The notes below the pieces were generated by a model that made no database searches, was not told the DNA's origin, and saw only the letters and a list, made by a program, of their open reading frames with translations. Positions 17,426 through 25,512 of a stretch of 44,198 nucleotides of DNA are shown here, piece by piece (positions within the stretch are counted from its first letter, which is position 1; each line of letters starts with the position of its first letter). The DNA is from Helicobacter mesocricetorum (lineage in GTDB: Bacteria; Campylobacterota; Campylobacteria; Campylobacterales; Helicobacteraceae). The position numbers and the translations under genes were made by a program. The stretch lies in NCBI RefSeq assembly GCF_900198605.1, contig NZ_FZPJ01000049.1, positions 1 to 44,198 on the forward strand, given 5' to 3'.

Positions 17426-17878
17426 GATGTTTTCAATATCTTTATTACTTCCAAAATTTCTTCTATCCCGCAATGGCAAGATTTGTTTTATATTAAAGTA
17501 GGAGAGGAGATGCAAAAGCCCGATGTTGATTTGGTGATTTATAGTTTAGATTCTAATGCAAAATTACATAAATGCTTGATATTATCCCTTAAGACTTCTT
17601 TGCGTGAAAGGGCGGGGCAAACTTATAAATGGAAACTCTTAATGGAAATTGCTAGCACAGAATCTAGCCTTAAAGAAAAATATGATATTTCCTATAATCC
17701 TCCCATTTTGCCACTTGTATGTTTTGCTACTGTGAATTTTTATAATGAAATTAATAACCCCCAACATAGAGGAATGTTTAAATTTTTTGATTGTGCATTT
17801 ATTGGCAAGAATATACAAACAGGCGATTTTATCAAGCCATTAAGATCCCTTATTGATTATATAAGCGAGAATCTCTAA
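17426..17878 (+). pseudogene. Type II restriction endonuclease, C-terminal remnant
   Basis: Open from directly after the methyltransferase stop, this frame encodes about 150 aa (131 if begun at TTG 17483) with no start codon of quality. It contains PDVDLVIYSL and CLILSLKTSLRERAGQTYKWKL. The Asp ... Ser-Leu-Lys followed by TSLRER and QTYKWKL is typical of the catalytic part of a group of PD-(D/E)xK type II enzymes. The N-terminal recognition part is missing. Its stop overlaps the start of the following methyltransferase fragment (TAATG), so these two fragments probably come from one further R-M operon. Confidence 0.6.
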
Positions 17879-18399
17879 TGATACTTTTAGAAAAGCCCAA
17901 CTTTAACTCAAACTTTATGCAAAAACAAATGGATAAAGATTCTAAAAAACAAGACTATTTGGCAATATATAATCCTAAATACGACTTTCTAGGGCAATCT
18001 TATGCGTCAATATATCCCAATTTACATAAATATCCTGCGACAATGCTTCCTCAAATTGGCTTAGAATTACTCAAGGAATTTAAAGCTAAGAAAAGTAATC
18101 TTTTAGACCCGTATTGCGGTAGTGGAAGTAGTTTTGTAAGTGGTTTAGGGTATGGAATACGGTATTTTGTAGGTTTTGATTTAAATCCCTTGGCGATAAT
18201 GATTGCAAAGGCTAGAATGACTTATATAAATTCCTCTTATCTTATTCAGCAAAAAGAAAAGCTTTTGCGTCAAATAGAATCTAAAAACGAATTATCTTTA
18301 GATTCTAATCCCCTAATAAATATTACAAATCTCGATTTTTGGATAGAAAAGAACGCCCAGCAGGATTTGCATCAAGTTTTTTTGGGGGGGGGATATTAA
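17878..18399 (+). pseudogene. Truncated amino-methyltransferase, N-terminal part
   Basis: About 173 aa with an AdoMet motif I (NLLDPYCGSGSSFVSGLGYG, DPYCGSG at 77-83) followed by FVGFDLNPLA. The catalytic motif IV (DPPY/SPPY) should follow but is absent. The frame runs through a run of nine G (18384-18392) and stops at 18399. Beyond the G-run another frame encodes an unrelated nuclease end. The fragment cannot be catalytically competent, and its partner was probably the nuclease remnant just upstream. Confidence 0.7.
18384..18392 (+). repeat. Poly-G tract (G9) at a methyltransferase/nuclease junction
   Basis: Nine G preceded by seven T, exactly where a methyltransferase N-terminus meets a DpnII-like nuclease C-terminus in another frame. 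Removing one G or adding two would join the two frames into one chimeric protein. Such tracts are prone to slipped-strand length change in Helicobacter, but here both partners are incomplete. Confidence 0.8.
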
Positions 18400-18682
18400 A
18401 AAATTTGATTTTGTTATTTGGGGTGCAAAAACAACCTATTTTATAGAAGCTAACTTTTATACAGGTAGTGGAAGCAAGCTTAATGAAACAGCAAGAGCTT
18501 ATCAAGATTTAGCTTTAAAATTTGAAAAGTTTTCAAATTATGAGTTTATTTGGATAACTGATGGCAAAGGTTGGCTAAGTGCTAAAAATAAACTCCAAGA
18601 AGCTTATAAATATGTAAAAATTTATAATTTAAGCAATATTGCTAATTTTATCCAAAAGGTGAAAAATGACATCACTCAATAA
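18395..18682 (+). pseudogene. DpnII/MboI-family restriction endonuclease, C-terminal remnant
   Basis: The frame beginning IKKFDFVIWGAKTTYFIEA and continuing NFYTGSGSKLNETARAYQDL and FIWITDGKGWLSAKNKLQEA is the very conserved C-terminal half of DpnII/MboI-type endonucleases, which cut unmethylated GATC. About 95 aa remain; the N-terminal part is gone and there is no start codon. Its end overlaps the start of the DpnA-like methyltransferase gene by 17 nt, as in an intact DpnII-type operon. A deletion that fused it to the methyltransferase fragment upstream at the G9 tract is the simplest history. Confidence 0.85.
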
Positions 18683-19493
18683 AGATTTATCCCCCATTTT
18701 TATAAGTGAAGATTCTCTATTTAGGCTTTATCAAGGGAATTGTAATGAAATTTTGCCTCAATTTGAAAATAAATTTGATCTAATTTTTGCCGATCCGCCT
18801 TATTTTCTTTCCAATGATGGCTTAAGCATACAAAGCGGGAAAATTGTGAGTGTCAATAAAGGAGAATGGGATAGAGGAGAAAGTATCAATGATATTGATG
18901 GGTTTAATATGGAGTGGATAAGCAATGCAAAAAAAGCCTTAAAAAATACAGGAAGTATTTTAATTAGTGGAACTTATCATAATATCTTTTCTTTGGGAAT
19001 AGTTTTGCAAAAACTTGATTTTAAGATTTTAAATCTCATCACTTGGCAAAAAACCAATCCTCCTCCAAATTTTAGTTGTCGTTATCTCACGCATTCAACA
19101 GAGCAAATCATTTGGGCGAGAAAAAGCCTTAAACACAAGCATATTTTTAATTATGAAATTTTAAAAAAACTTAATGGAGGCAAACAAATGCGAGATGTGT
19201 GGAGCTTCCCCGCTATTGCTCCCTGGGAAAAGGCAAATGGTAAGCATCCTACGCAAAAGCCTTTAGCTCTACTTGTGCGATTGCTTTTAATGGCAAGTGA
19301 TAAGGATTCTATGATTTGTGATCCTTTTAGTGGTAGCTCCACCACAGGAATAGCCGCTAATCTTTTAGATAGAAAGTTCGTTGGTATAGAAAAAGAAAAT
19401 GAATTTATAAAAATGTCAATAAATAGAAAAATAGAGTTAGAAAAAAATTTTGCGGTAATGAAAAATAAAATTCACGATTTAAAGATTTTATAA
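18666..19493 (+). CDS. DpnA-like (second DpnII-system) adenine methyltransferase
   Basis: The 275 aa closely follow the DpnA/M2 pattern: FADPPYFLSNDGLSIQSGK (motif IV, DPPY at 43-46), VNKGEWDRG, ITWQKTNPPPNFSCRYLTHS, NGGKQMRDVW, GKHPTQKPL and the C-terminal motif I CDPFSGSSTTG. In DpnII-type systems DpnA methylates GATC and can act on single-stranded DNA. The motif I reads FSGSS where FxGxG is usual, a substitution that may weaken AdoMet binding. Its nuclease partner is only a remnant upstream; whether the alpha-class enzyme at 16571 also recognises GATC cannot be told from sequence alone. Confidence 0.85.
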   Translation: MTSLNKDLSPIFISEDSLFRLYQGNCNEILPQFENKFDLIFADPPYFLSNDGLSIQSGKIVSVNKGEWDRGESINDIDGFNMEWISNAKKALKNTGSILISGTYHNIFSLGIVLQKLDFKILNLITWQKTNPPPNFSCRYLTHSTEQIIWARKSLKHKHIFNYEILKKLNGGKQMRDVWSFPAIAPWEKANGKHPTQKPLALLVRLLLMASDKDSMICDPFSGSSTTGIAANLLDRKFVGIEKENEFIKMSINRKIELEKNFAVMKNKIHDLKIL

Positions 19494-19668
19494 ATGTGGA
19501 TTTACTTACGATAGATAGCTATGTGATGCAATACAATAACTCCTCTAGTAGATAAAGTGGATAAGCGAAAATAGATAGAAATAGAGGGAATAGAAAATAA
19601 GTTTTTATTTTGCTTTTAATTATTGATAAATTTGCATATCTTTCTTGGATTCTTATGGATATATTTTA

Positions 19669-19674
19669 TATAAT
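19669..19674 (+). promoter_or_regulatory. -10 box of the cdt operon
   Basis: TATAAT at 19669-19674, followed by TGC. Transcription would begin near 19681, giving a leader of about 38 nt with AAAAAGG before ATG 19719. No convincing -35 is visible, which is usual in this group. The 225 bp between the preceding methyltransferase gene and cdtA contain no gene. Confidence 0.55.
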
Positions 19675-19718
19675 GCTTACTTTATTAAATAGTGTCAATT
19701 TTAGAAAAAGGCTATTTT

Positions 19719-20411
19719 ATGAGATATTTGTTTCTCCTTTTCATAACTCTTTTGTTTGTGACGTGTTCTTCAGCACCCCAACAACCCAAACCTCTAGCTA
19801 CAAATGAAGAAGATTTGGGTATAGGCTTAAGCCCAACGCCTCCTTTAAATGAGCCAATATTGGGCGAAAAATCAAGAATGTTGCTAATGAATGCACAAAA
19901 AACGAAGATTCGCCCTCTTCTTGCTAATTCCAATGAGCCACCATTGGCTAAAAATGCTTCCAATGCGCTCTCTATTATGTCTTCATCAGGAGGACTTTTG
20001 ACGCTTTGGGCGTTAAATCCGGGAAATTGGGTGTGGGGATATACGCCTATTGATAGTCATGGCTTTGGAAAAGCACCATTTTGGCGCATTATAAGCTTTG
20101 CAAACGGGCAGGTAATGATTAAAAATGAAGAAAAATCAACCTGTCTTCAAGCTTATAAAAATGGTGTCATTCATCAAATATGCGATGAAAAAAATTCTTC
20201 ACAATTTTGGAATCTCAATTTTTTTGATAACCAAGCCATACAGATTCAAAATGTAGGCACAAAAACCTGCTTACAAACGCCAACTATTCGCACAACGACT
20301 TATTATAGTATTTATCTCACAAATTGTGCATCTAATAAGCCCAATCTTGACCAGCAATGGTATATTACGCCTATTTTGGATTTGGCAAGTCCTATTTTTG
20401 TGATTGATTAA
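19719..20411 (+). CDS. cdtA: Cytolethal distending toxin subunit A
   Basis: CdtA and CdtC are ricin-B-like lectin subunits that bind the host cell surface and deliver CdtB. The chosen ATG (19719, nine codons into the longest frame) starts a lipoprotein signal peptide: MRYLFLLFITLLFVTCSS, with the lipobox cysteine near residue 16. A proline-rich linker (PTPPLNEPI) follows, then the lectin domain from about residue 90 (LLTLWALNPGNWVWGY, CLQAYKNGVIHQICDE, FWNLNFFDNQAIQIQN). Length (230 aa) and operon position are typical. The Shine-Dalgarno of cdtB overlaps the end of cdtA. Confidence 0.93.
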   Translation: MRYLFLLFITLLFVTCSSAPQQPKPLATNEEDLGIGLSPTPPLNEPILGEKSRMLLMNAQKTKIRPLLANSNEPPLAKNASNALSIMSSSGGLLTLWALNPGNWVWGYTPIDSHGFGKAPFWRIISFANGQVMIKNEEKSTCLQAYKNGVIHQICDEKNSSQFWNLNFFDNQAIQIQNVGTKTCLQTPTIRTTTYYSIYLTNCASNKPNLDQQWYITPILDLASPIFVID

Positions 20412-20421
20412 GGAGGGATTT

Positions 20422-21243
20422 ATGAGGATTTTATGGTGTTTTTTGGTAAGTGTTGGGGTTATGTTTGCTAATATTGAGGATTATAGAGTAAGCACTTGGA
20501 ATCTGCAAGGCTCTTTGGCAAACACAGAAAGCAAATGGAATGTAAGCGTAAGGCAGCTTATCACAGGGGATAATCCTGCCAATATCCTTATGATTCAAGA
20601 AGCTGGGGCTATTCCCGCAACTGCAAGAAGAACAGGCAGAATGGTTCAGCCAGGTGGCACACCTGTGGAGGAGTTTATTTGGGAGCTTGGGACTTATTCC
20701 AGACCCAATTCTGTTTATATTTATTATGCCCCCCTTGATGTTGGAGCAAGGAGAGTAAATCTCGCCATAGTCTCTGATAGGAGGGCTGATGAGGTGTTTG
20801 TCGTGCATCAAAATGTCGTTGCAACAGATTCTTCGCGTCCAGCAATAGGCATTCGTATTGGTAATGATGTGTTTTTTAATATCCACGCCCTAGCAAGTGG
20901 CGGAGGCGATGCACCTGCTTTGGTTACAGCAGTGCATAATGCCTTTATCAATATGCCACAAATAAATTGGCTTATCGCAGGGGATTTCAACCGCGACCCA
21001 GCACTTTTGCAAGCGGGGCTTGATACAAGAATTGCCAACCATATAAGAATCGTTGCGCCAAACTCTGCTACACATTTTGGGGCAAGAGGCGCAAACAGGA
21101 CGCTTGATTATGCGCTAGTTGGGAGATCAAGCCCCTCACGTTCGACCATAGCATTGCCACAAATTACAGCCTTGCTGATAGCAGCAAACATACGCGCACA
21201 CCTCTCATCTGACCATTCACCCGTGCATTTTGGGCGATTTTAG
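20422..21243 (+). CDS. cdtB: Cytolethal distending toxin subunit B (DNase I-like)
   Basis: CdtB is the active subunit; it enters the host nucleus, nicks DNA and causes G2/M arrest. The 273 aa begin with a signal peptide (MRILWCFLVSVGVMFA). All DNase I-superfamily catalytic motifs are present: VSTWNLQG (24-31), MIQEAG with Glu60, NIHALASGG with His155, IAGDFNRDP with Asp188 and Asn190, and SSDHSPVHF with Asp264 and His265. I chose ATG 20422 because a strong AAGGAGG sits six bases upstream, over the in-frame TTG at 20404. It is the second gene of a cdtABC operon and appears fully functional. Confidence 0.97.
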   Translation: MRILWCFLVSVGVMFANIEDYRVSTWNLQGSLANTESKWNVSVRQLITGDNPANILMIQEAGAIPATARRTGRMVQPGGTPVEEFIWELGTYSRPNSVYIYYAPLDVGARRVNLAIVSDRRADEVFVVHQNVVATDSSRPAIGIRIGNDVFFNIHALASGGGDAPALVTAVHNAFINMPQINWLIAGDFNRDPALLQAGLDTRIANHIRIVAPNSATHFGARGANRTLDYALVGRSSPSRSTIALPQITALLIAANIRAHLSSDHSPVHFGRF

Positions 21244-21252
21244 GAGAATACA

Positions 21253-21804
21253 ATGAAAAAGATTTTAATGTGTTTGATGTTTAGCTTTGGGGTTTTGTAT
21301 GCAGAAAATTTAGAGGATTTGCCAGATTTCACCGCTCCATTCTCTCTAAGAAGTGCGATGAGTGGGGATTTATTAGCTCCAGATTATAGAAAACCAAATT
21401 GGAATCTTAAGCAAGTGATACTTAATGACAAGATTCGCAAAAGCGACCCCTTTGATGGGTTTAATCTTGGGGCGGTGCAGTTTGTGAATACAGAAGATTC
21501 AAAAATGTGTTTGGGGATTGATGAGAGTGGGTTTTTTGCTTTGAAGTCTTGCGAGGATGATTTAAGAGAAGAAAAACTTGAAACATTATTTACAATTATC
21601 CCTACAACAACCTCTGCGGTGCAGATTCGCTCTTTTGTTTTGGACAAAACCGAGTGTATCGCAACCTTTTTTAATCCACGATTGCCAGCAGGCAGAGGGA
21701 TTGGGATTAGCCCTTGCAGCGTGGATAGTTCGCTAAATATTGGCTTAGAGACGCTTATGCTTATCCTCCCTCCCTTAATGGAGGCAAAAACGATTAATCC
21801 TTGA
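21253..21804 (+). CDS. cdtC: Cytolethal distending toxin subunit C
   Basis: CdtC is the second ricin-like lectin subunit; with CdtA it forms the cell-binding part of the holotoxin. The 183 aa start with a signal peptide (MKKILMCLMFSFGVLYA). A lectin-type core includes VNTEDSKMCLGIDESGFFALKSC and a second disulfide-prone region (TECIATFF ... GISPCS). Length matches the family. The start follows cdtB by nine bases with AGGAG upstream. The toxin operon is therefore complete and in the usual order, next to the R-M array. Confidence 0.93.
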   Translation: MKKILMCLMFSFGVLYAENLEDLPDFTAPFSLRSAMSGDLLAPDYRKPNWNLKQVILNDKIRKSDPFDGFNLGAVQFVNTEDSKMCLGIDESGFFALKSCEDDLREEKLETLFTIIPTTTSAVQIRSFVLDKTECIATFFNPRLPAGRGIGISPCSVDSSLNIGLETLMLILPPLMEAKTINP

Positions 21805-21821
21805 TTTGAGCGGTTGCGGGA

Positions 21822-22616
21822 ATGAATGGTTGGCTTGAGATTTTGACGATACAAACCTTTGAGGGTGTTGCCGTGTATTTTTATACCCTCTTTTTTGTCG
21901 CTTCTATCGTTGGTGGGCTTGTAGGCTCACTCTCTGGTGGCGCAGGAATGATAACAATGCCCTTGCTTCTTGTAAGTGGCTTAAACCCTCTCCAAGCCCT
22001 AGCAACCAATAAACTTCAAGCTTGTGTTGGCTCTTTTACAAGTGCAGCACATTATTATCATCAAGGTTTGGTAGATTTAAAAGAAAGTCGCTCTTTGATG
22101 ATAATTGCGACACTTTTTGGGGCGGTGGGGGCTATTTTAGTGCAGTTTATGGAAGTCTCCTTGCTCTCAAAAATCCTACCCTTTGTGATGATAGCAGTAG
22201 GTGCATATTTTTTGTTCTCTCCAAGCATTAGCGATGAAGACAGGGCGAAAAATCCACATAGAATCTTTTTGTTTGCAAGTATGGTAGGGGCTGGATTATA
22301 TGGCGGATTTGTAGGTATTGGCATTGGTTCATTTGTCCTAGCCTTGCTTGTTAGCATCGGGGGATATGGGCTTAGTAAGGCTTTAGCGCATTCGCGTTGG
22401 GTGGTCTTTAGTATCAATATTTCCTCTACTTTATTTTTTGTCATCGGTGGCAATGTGCTATGGATTTTAGGCATTATTATGTGTGTGGGGCAAATCATCG
22501 GTGCGACTTTGGGAGCAAAACTCGCCATAAAACACGGAGCAAGGATTATCCGCCCAATTGTGATATGCGTATGCTTCGCCCTCTCTGTTCAATTACTCAT
22601 TAGAGAGTTTTTCTAA
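21822..22616 (+). CDS. TauE/SafE (TSUP) family membrane permease
   Basis: The 264 aa contain about eight hydrophobic spans. The family signature repeats are visible: GGLVGSLSGGAGMITMPLLLVSGL followed by ALATNKLQACVGSF in the first half, and GAGLYGGFVGIGIGSFVLALLV in the second. TauE/SafE proteins are proposed to export sulfite or sulfur-containing organic anions; the substrate here is not evident. The gene lies 17 bp after cdtC in the same direction and may be transcribed with it, though a functional link to the toxin is not suggested by sequence. Confidence 0.85.
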   Translation: MNGWLEILTIQTFEGVAVYFYTLFFVASIVGGLVGSLSGGAGMITMPLLLVSGLNPLQALATNKLQACVGSFTSAAHYYHQGLVDLKESRSLMIIATLFGAVGAILVQFMEVSLLSKILPFVMIAVGAYFLFSPSISDEDRAKNPHRIFLFASMVGAGLYGGFVGIGIGSFVLALLVSIGGYGLSKALAHSRWVVFSINISSTLFFVIGGNVLWILGIIMCVGQIIGATLGAKLAIKHGARIIRPIVICVCFALSVQLLIREFF

Positions 22617-22739
22617 ATAGCTCCTTTTGCAAAGAGAGGGATATGAGAGACTTGCTTATAAAAAACTGCTTGAGCTAGAAATCCTAAATCTTGGGATTCT
22701 TCACCCAGCCAAGCACTTCTTCGCAGCAATAAGGAACTT

Positions 22740-22748
22740 TGCTATAAT
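22740..22748 (+). promoter_or_regulatory. Extended -10 promoter of the type IIG R-M locus
   Basis: TGCTATAAT (hexamer 22743-22748) is a perfect extended -10. Transcription would begin near 22755, about 28 nt before the ATG at 22783, which has AAAGGGAAG as its Shine-Dalgarno. It supports 22783 as the true start of the R-M gene rather than the longer downstream frame at 22977. Confidence 0.65.
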
Positions 22749-22782
22749 TTTGCGTTTTATATTGTAGTGTTAAAGGGAAGCA

Positions 22783-24755
22783 ATGGGAAAAGAGATTAAA
22801 ACAGATTTTTGGGTGAATAAACTAGCAAAAGATGCGGGGCTAGACCTAGAACCACAAGGCGCGAGTGTGCGGGGGGGGGGCAAAATAAGGTATTAACTGA
22901 TGCTCTAAAAAGTGCTTCTAAAGGAGGCACGGGTAATCACGGCGTCCCCGATTTCATAGGTGTAGTAAAAGATTTTGTGATTGTAGTTGAGAATAAAGCA
23001 GATGTGAGTAATCATTGCAAGCTAGATTCTAACAATCTCATCTCACAGGAGCAAGAGCATATCAAAAACTATGCACTCAATGGGGCTTTATGGTATGCAA
23101 AGCATATTATTAAAAACCAAAACCGCTATAAAAAAGTTTTTGCCATCGCAGTAAGTGGCAATGAGAAAAGACACAGAATAACGCCATTATTTGTCGATGA
23201 TGGAGCATTTATCAAAGAGCCATTAGAGGATATCGAGAGCTTTTTGCTACTAAGCGAAAAAAATATCGAAAATTTTTACAAAAGAGAGATTTTAAAGCAG
23301 CAACCACCCCAAGAAAAAACCAAAGAACAGATAGAAAAAATAGCCGCCACTTTGCACGAAGACTTGCGTAACTATGGGGCGTTAGACAACAAAACCAAGC
23401 CTTTAATAGTCGCTGGGATCCTCCTTGCCCTAGAGCGAATGAAACGCAATAATATCGACCTCTCCTCACTCACAGGTGAGCCAAAGGATGTAGAAACCGA
23501 TGGGGCGAAAATTTATGACCTCATAGAAAAGCAGCTTAAAGTCTCTCAGCTCTCCCCGCAAGTCAAGCTTGATAAAGTCTTAGCAGAATTTGCGGTGATT
23601 AAAACCTCGACAAAGATTAATGAAATCCACCCACATTTAAAATGCACTCCACTCAAGCATTATGCGACTTATATTAAACAAGAAATCTTTGATACTATGG
23701 AAAATATCAAAAATTCCTATGATTATTTGGGTATGTTTTATAGCGAATTTGTGCGATTTGGAAACGCCGATGGACAGAATCTAGGCATCGTGCTAACGCC
23801 TAATCATATCACCGAGCTTTTTTGCGATTTGGCAGATTTAAAGCCCGAAAATAGAGTTTTTGACCCTTGTTGCGGGACGGCTGGATTTTTGATTTGTGCT
23901 ATGGATTATATGCTAAAAATGGCAAAGAATGAAACGCAAAAGGATAGCATTAAGCAACACCAGCTCTTTGGCTTTGAGCTTCAATCCTTTATGTTTGCAG
24001 TAGCTACTGCAAATATGGTTTTACGAGGCGATGGCAAGAGTAATTTAAATGATGAGGATTTCTTAAAGCAAAACCCCCATAAATTACAAGAGGAGTTTAA
24101 AGCAGATATAGGCTTTATGAATCCGCCTTATTCTCAAGGCAAGATTGATAAAAATCTAACCGAAATTGCCTTTAGCGAGCATTTATGTGATTCTATCCTA
24201 AAAGGTGGCAAGGTAATAGTCATCGTCCCACAATCAGCGATGACAGGAAAGAGCAAAGAAGAAAAGGCAATCAAAGCAAATATCTTAAAAAAGCACACCT
24301 TGGAAGGCGTCATTACTTTAAATAAAAATACCTTTTATGGCGTAGGGACAAATCCTTGCATAGCGATTTTTACCGCTTGGATTCCCCACCCTAAAGATAA
24401 GGTTTGTAAATTTATCAATTACGAAAACGATGGCTTTGAGGTCCAAAAGCATAAGGGCTTGGTAGAGACAATCCACGCAAAGGATAAAAAGGCACATTTG
24501 CTGAAAGTCTGGCGTGATGAAATGGAAGCAGAATCTAAATTTTGTGTAAAAACCACCATAGAAGCCGAGGATGAGTGGCTGCATAGTTTTTATTATTTTA
24601 ATGATGAGATTCCACAATATGCAGACTTTGATAAAACAATGGCAGATTATCTCACTTTTGAGTTTAATATGATAACGCACGGCAGGGGCTATCTCTTTAG
24701 CTTAGAAGAGGAAAAGACGCAGATGCAAACTGATGAAAGGCTTGATAATGAATAA
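22783..24755 (+). CDS. BcgI-like type IIG/IIB restriction-methyltransferase subunit, phase-variable, out of frame
   Basis: From ATG 22783 (Shine-Dalgarno AAAGGGAAG) the frame begins MGKEIKTDFWVNKLAKDAGL and hits a G10 tract; as assembled it stops at 22896 after 37 codons. One extra G, or two fewer, joins it to the frame open to 24755, giving 657 aa, close to BcgIA (about 637 aa). The restored protein has the nuclease core GVPDFIGV ... VVENK (Asp57, Glu70, Lys72), then type I-like methyltransferase motifs DPCCGTAGF and NPPY (gamma order). A start at 22977 would keep the methyltransferase but lose the catalytic Asp. The specificity gene overlaps the 3' end. In the reported state restriction should be off. 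Confidence 0.85.
22871..22880 (+). repeat. Poly-G tract (G10), phase-variation switch of the R-M subunit
   Basis: Ten G after codon 29 of the R-M gene. Ten gives a stop at 22896 and nine gives an earlier stop (gca aaa taa). Eleven or eight restore the full frame (R-G-G-G-Q-N-K-V-L). The assembled length therefore corresponds to OFF. Homopolymer lengths in assemblies can be wrong or mixed. Confidence 0.88.
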
Positions 24756-25512
24756 AAATTTAGAATCTATGCGGTGGGGTGAGTTTGTTGTGGGGGAGAT
24801 TTTTGATTTTGCAATGCGTGGCAAAAGACTCATTGAGAGAGATAGAGTTAAAGGAAATATCCCCTATTATTCCGCAAGTAAGGAGAGTAACGGTTTAACT
24901 GATATGATAGCCAATCCGCTTTTTATAGCAAAAAATAAACTCATTATAAGCACATTTTGCGATTGTTATTATGTAGAGGGAGAATTTACAGCAAGTGATG
25001 AAATTACGATTTTTGGTAATGACAAGCTTAATAAACACAATGGACTTTTTATAGCAAGAATTGTAAAAAGCAATGCTTCAAAATACGCTTTTGGATATAA
25101 AGCATTTTCTGAAAGATTAATGAAACAAATTATTATGCTCCCCATAGATTCCAAAGGAGAGCCAAATTATAAATTTATGGAATCCTTTATGCGAAAGCTA
25201 GAACAAAAACACCTACAAAAAATCCTAGCCTACTACACCCATAAGCTAGAATCTATCGGGGGGGGGGGGGCAGACTTCCTCTTTGTCGCTCTCAAGCTAG
25301 CTCTTATTATTTTAAATCCTCTTGTCATTCTGAAGTCTTGCGAAGCACGACTGAAGAATCCCATGAGATGTTTCGCTACGCTCAACATGACAAAAATAAT
25401 CTTTGTCATTCTGAAGTCTTGCGAAGCACGACTGAAGAATCCCATCACGAAGAATCCCTACCCAATCAACCTCAAAGCGATGATTTCGCAACCTTCCTTG
25501 AGGGTAGCCTAA
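24748..25512 (+). CDS. Specificity subunit with one target-recognition domain (TRD1), frameshifted at G13
   Basis: The start ATG 24748 overlaps the R-M gene by eight bases. Residues 1-170 form one TRD unit: it opens with RWGEFVVGEIFDF and closes with the conserved helix PNYKFMESFMRKLEQKHLQK ... YYTHKLESI. A G13 tract follows. In the assembled length the frame then runs through a dispersed-repeat insertion as about 85 aa of unrelated residues and ends at 25512, where TAATG restarts the next gene. With G14 or G11 the frame instead continues directly into TRD2 and TRD3. TRDs choose the DNA site recognised by the R-M subunit. Confidence 0.75.
   Translation: MNKNLESMRWGEFVVGEIFDFAMRGKRLIERDRVKGNIPYYSASKESNGLTDMIANPLFIAKNKLIISTFCDCYYVEGEFTASDEITIFGNDKLNKHNGLFIARIVKSNASKYAFGYKAFSERLMKQIIMLPIDSKGEPNYKFMESFMRKLEQKHLQKILAYYTHKLESIGGGGADFLFVALKLALIILNPLVILKSCEARLKNPMRCFATLNMTKIIFVILKSCEARLKNPITKNPYPINLKAMISQPSLRVA
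25141..25257 (+). repeat. TRD-end repeat A
   Basis: DNA encoding PIDSKGEPNYKFMESFM through YYTHKLESI. It recurs nearly identically at 25921-26035 and 26611-26729. The long identity at equivalent positions in three tandem TRD units is a substrate for recombination that could delete or swap TRDs. Confidence 0.8.
25258..25270 (+). repeat. Poly-G tract (G13) between TRD1 and TRD2
   Basis: Thirteen G directly after the TRD1 terminal helix (HKLESI). G13 gives an 85-residue out-of-frame tail, G12 an early stop (agc tag), and G14 or G11 opens the frame into TRD2-TRD3. The tract sits exactly at a domain boundary, as expected for a switch between a one-TRD and a three-TRD protein. Confidence 0.85.
25323..25445. 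repeat. Dispersed (REP-like) repeat with two 42-bp direct copies
   Basis: Two identical 42-bp copies (25323-25364 and 25404-25445, beginning TGTCATTCTGAAGTCTTGCG) flank 39 bp that include TTTCGCTACGCTCAACATGA, the complementary type of motif common in such intergenic elements. Elements of the CATTCTGA ... GAAGAATC type are scattered between genes in several enterohepatic Helicobacter genomes. Here it lies within the specificity locus and remains open in two frames. Confidence 0.7.

Noticed and set aside
22977..24755. Classic type I HsdM gene with separate HsdR
   Set aside because: No HsdR is in the window, and the upstream frame supplies a PD ... ENK nuclease core, so a BcgI-like fused R-M subunit is the better reading.
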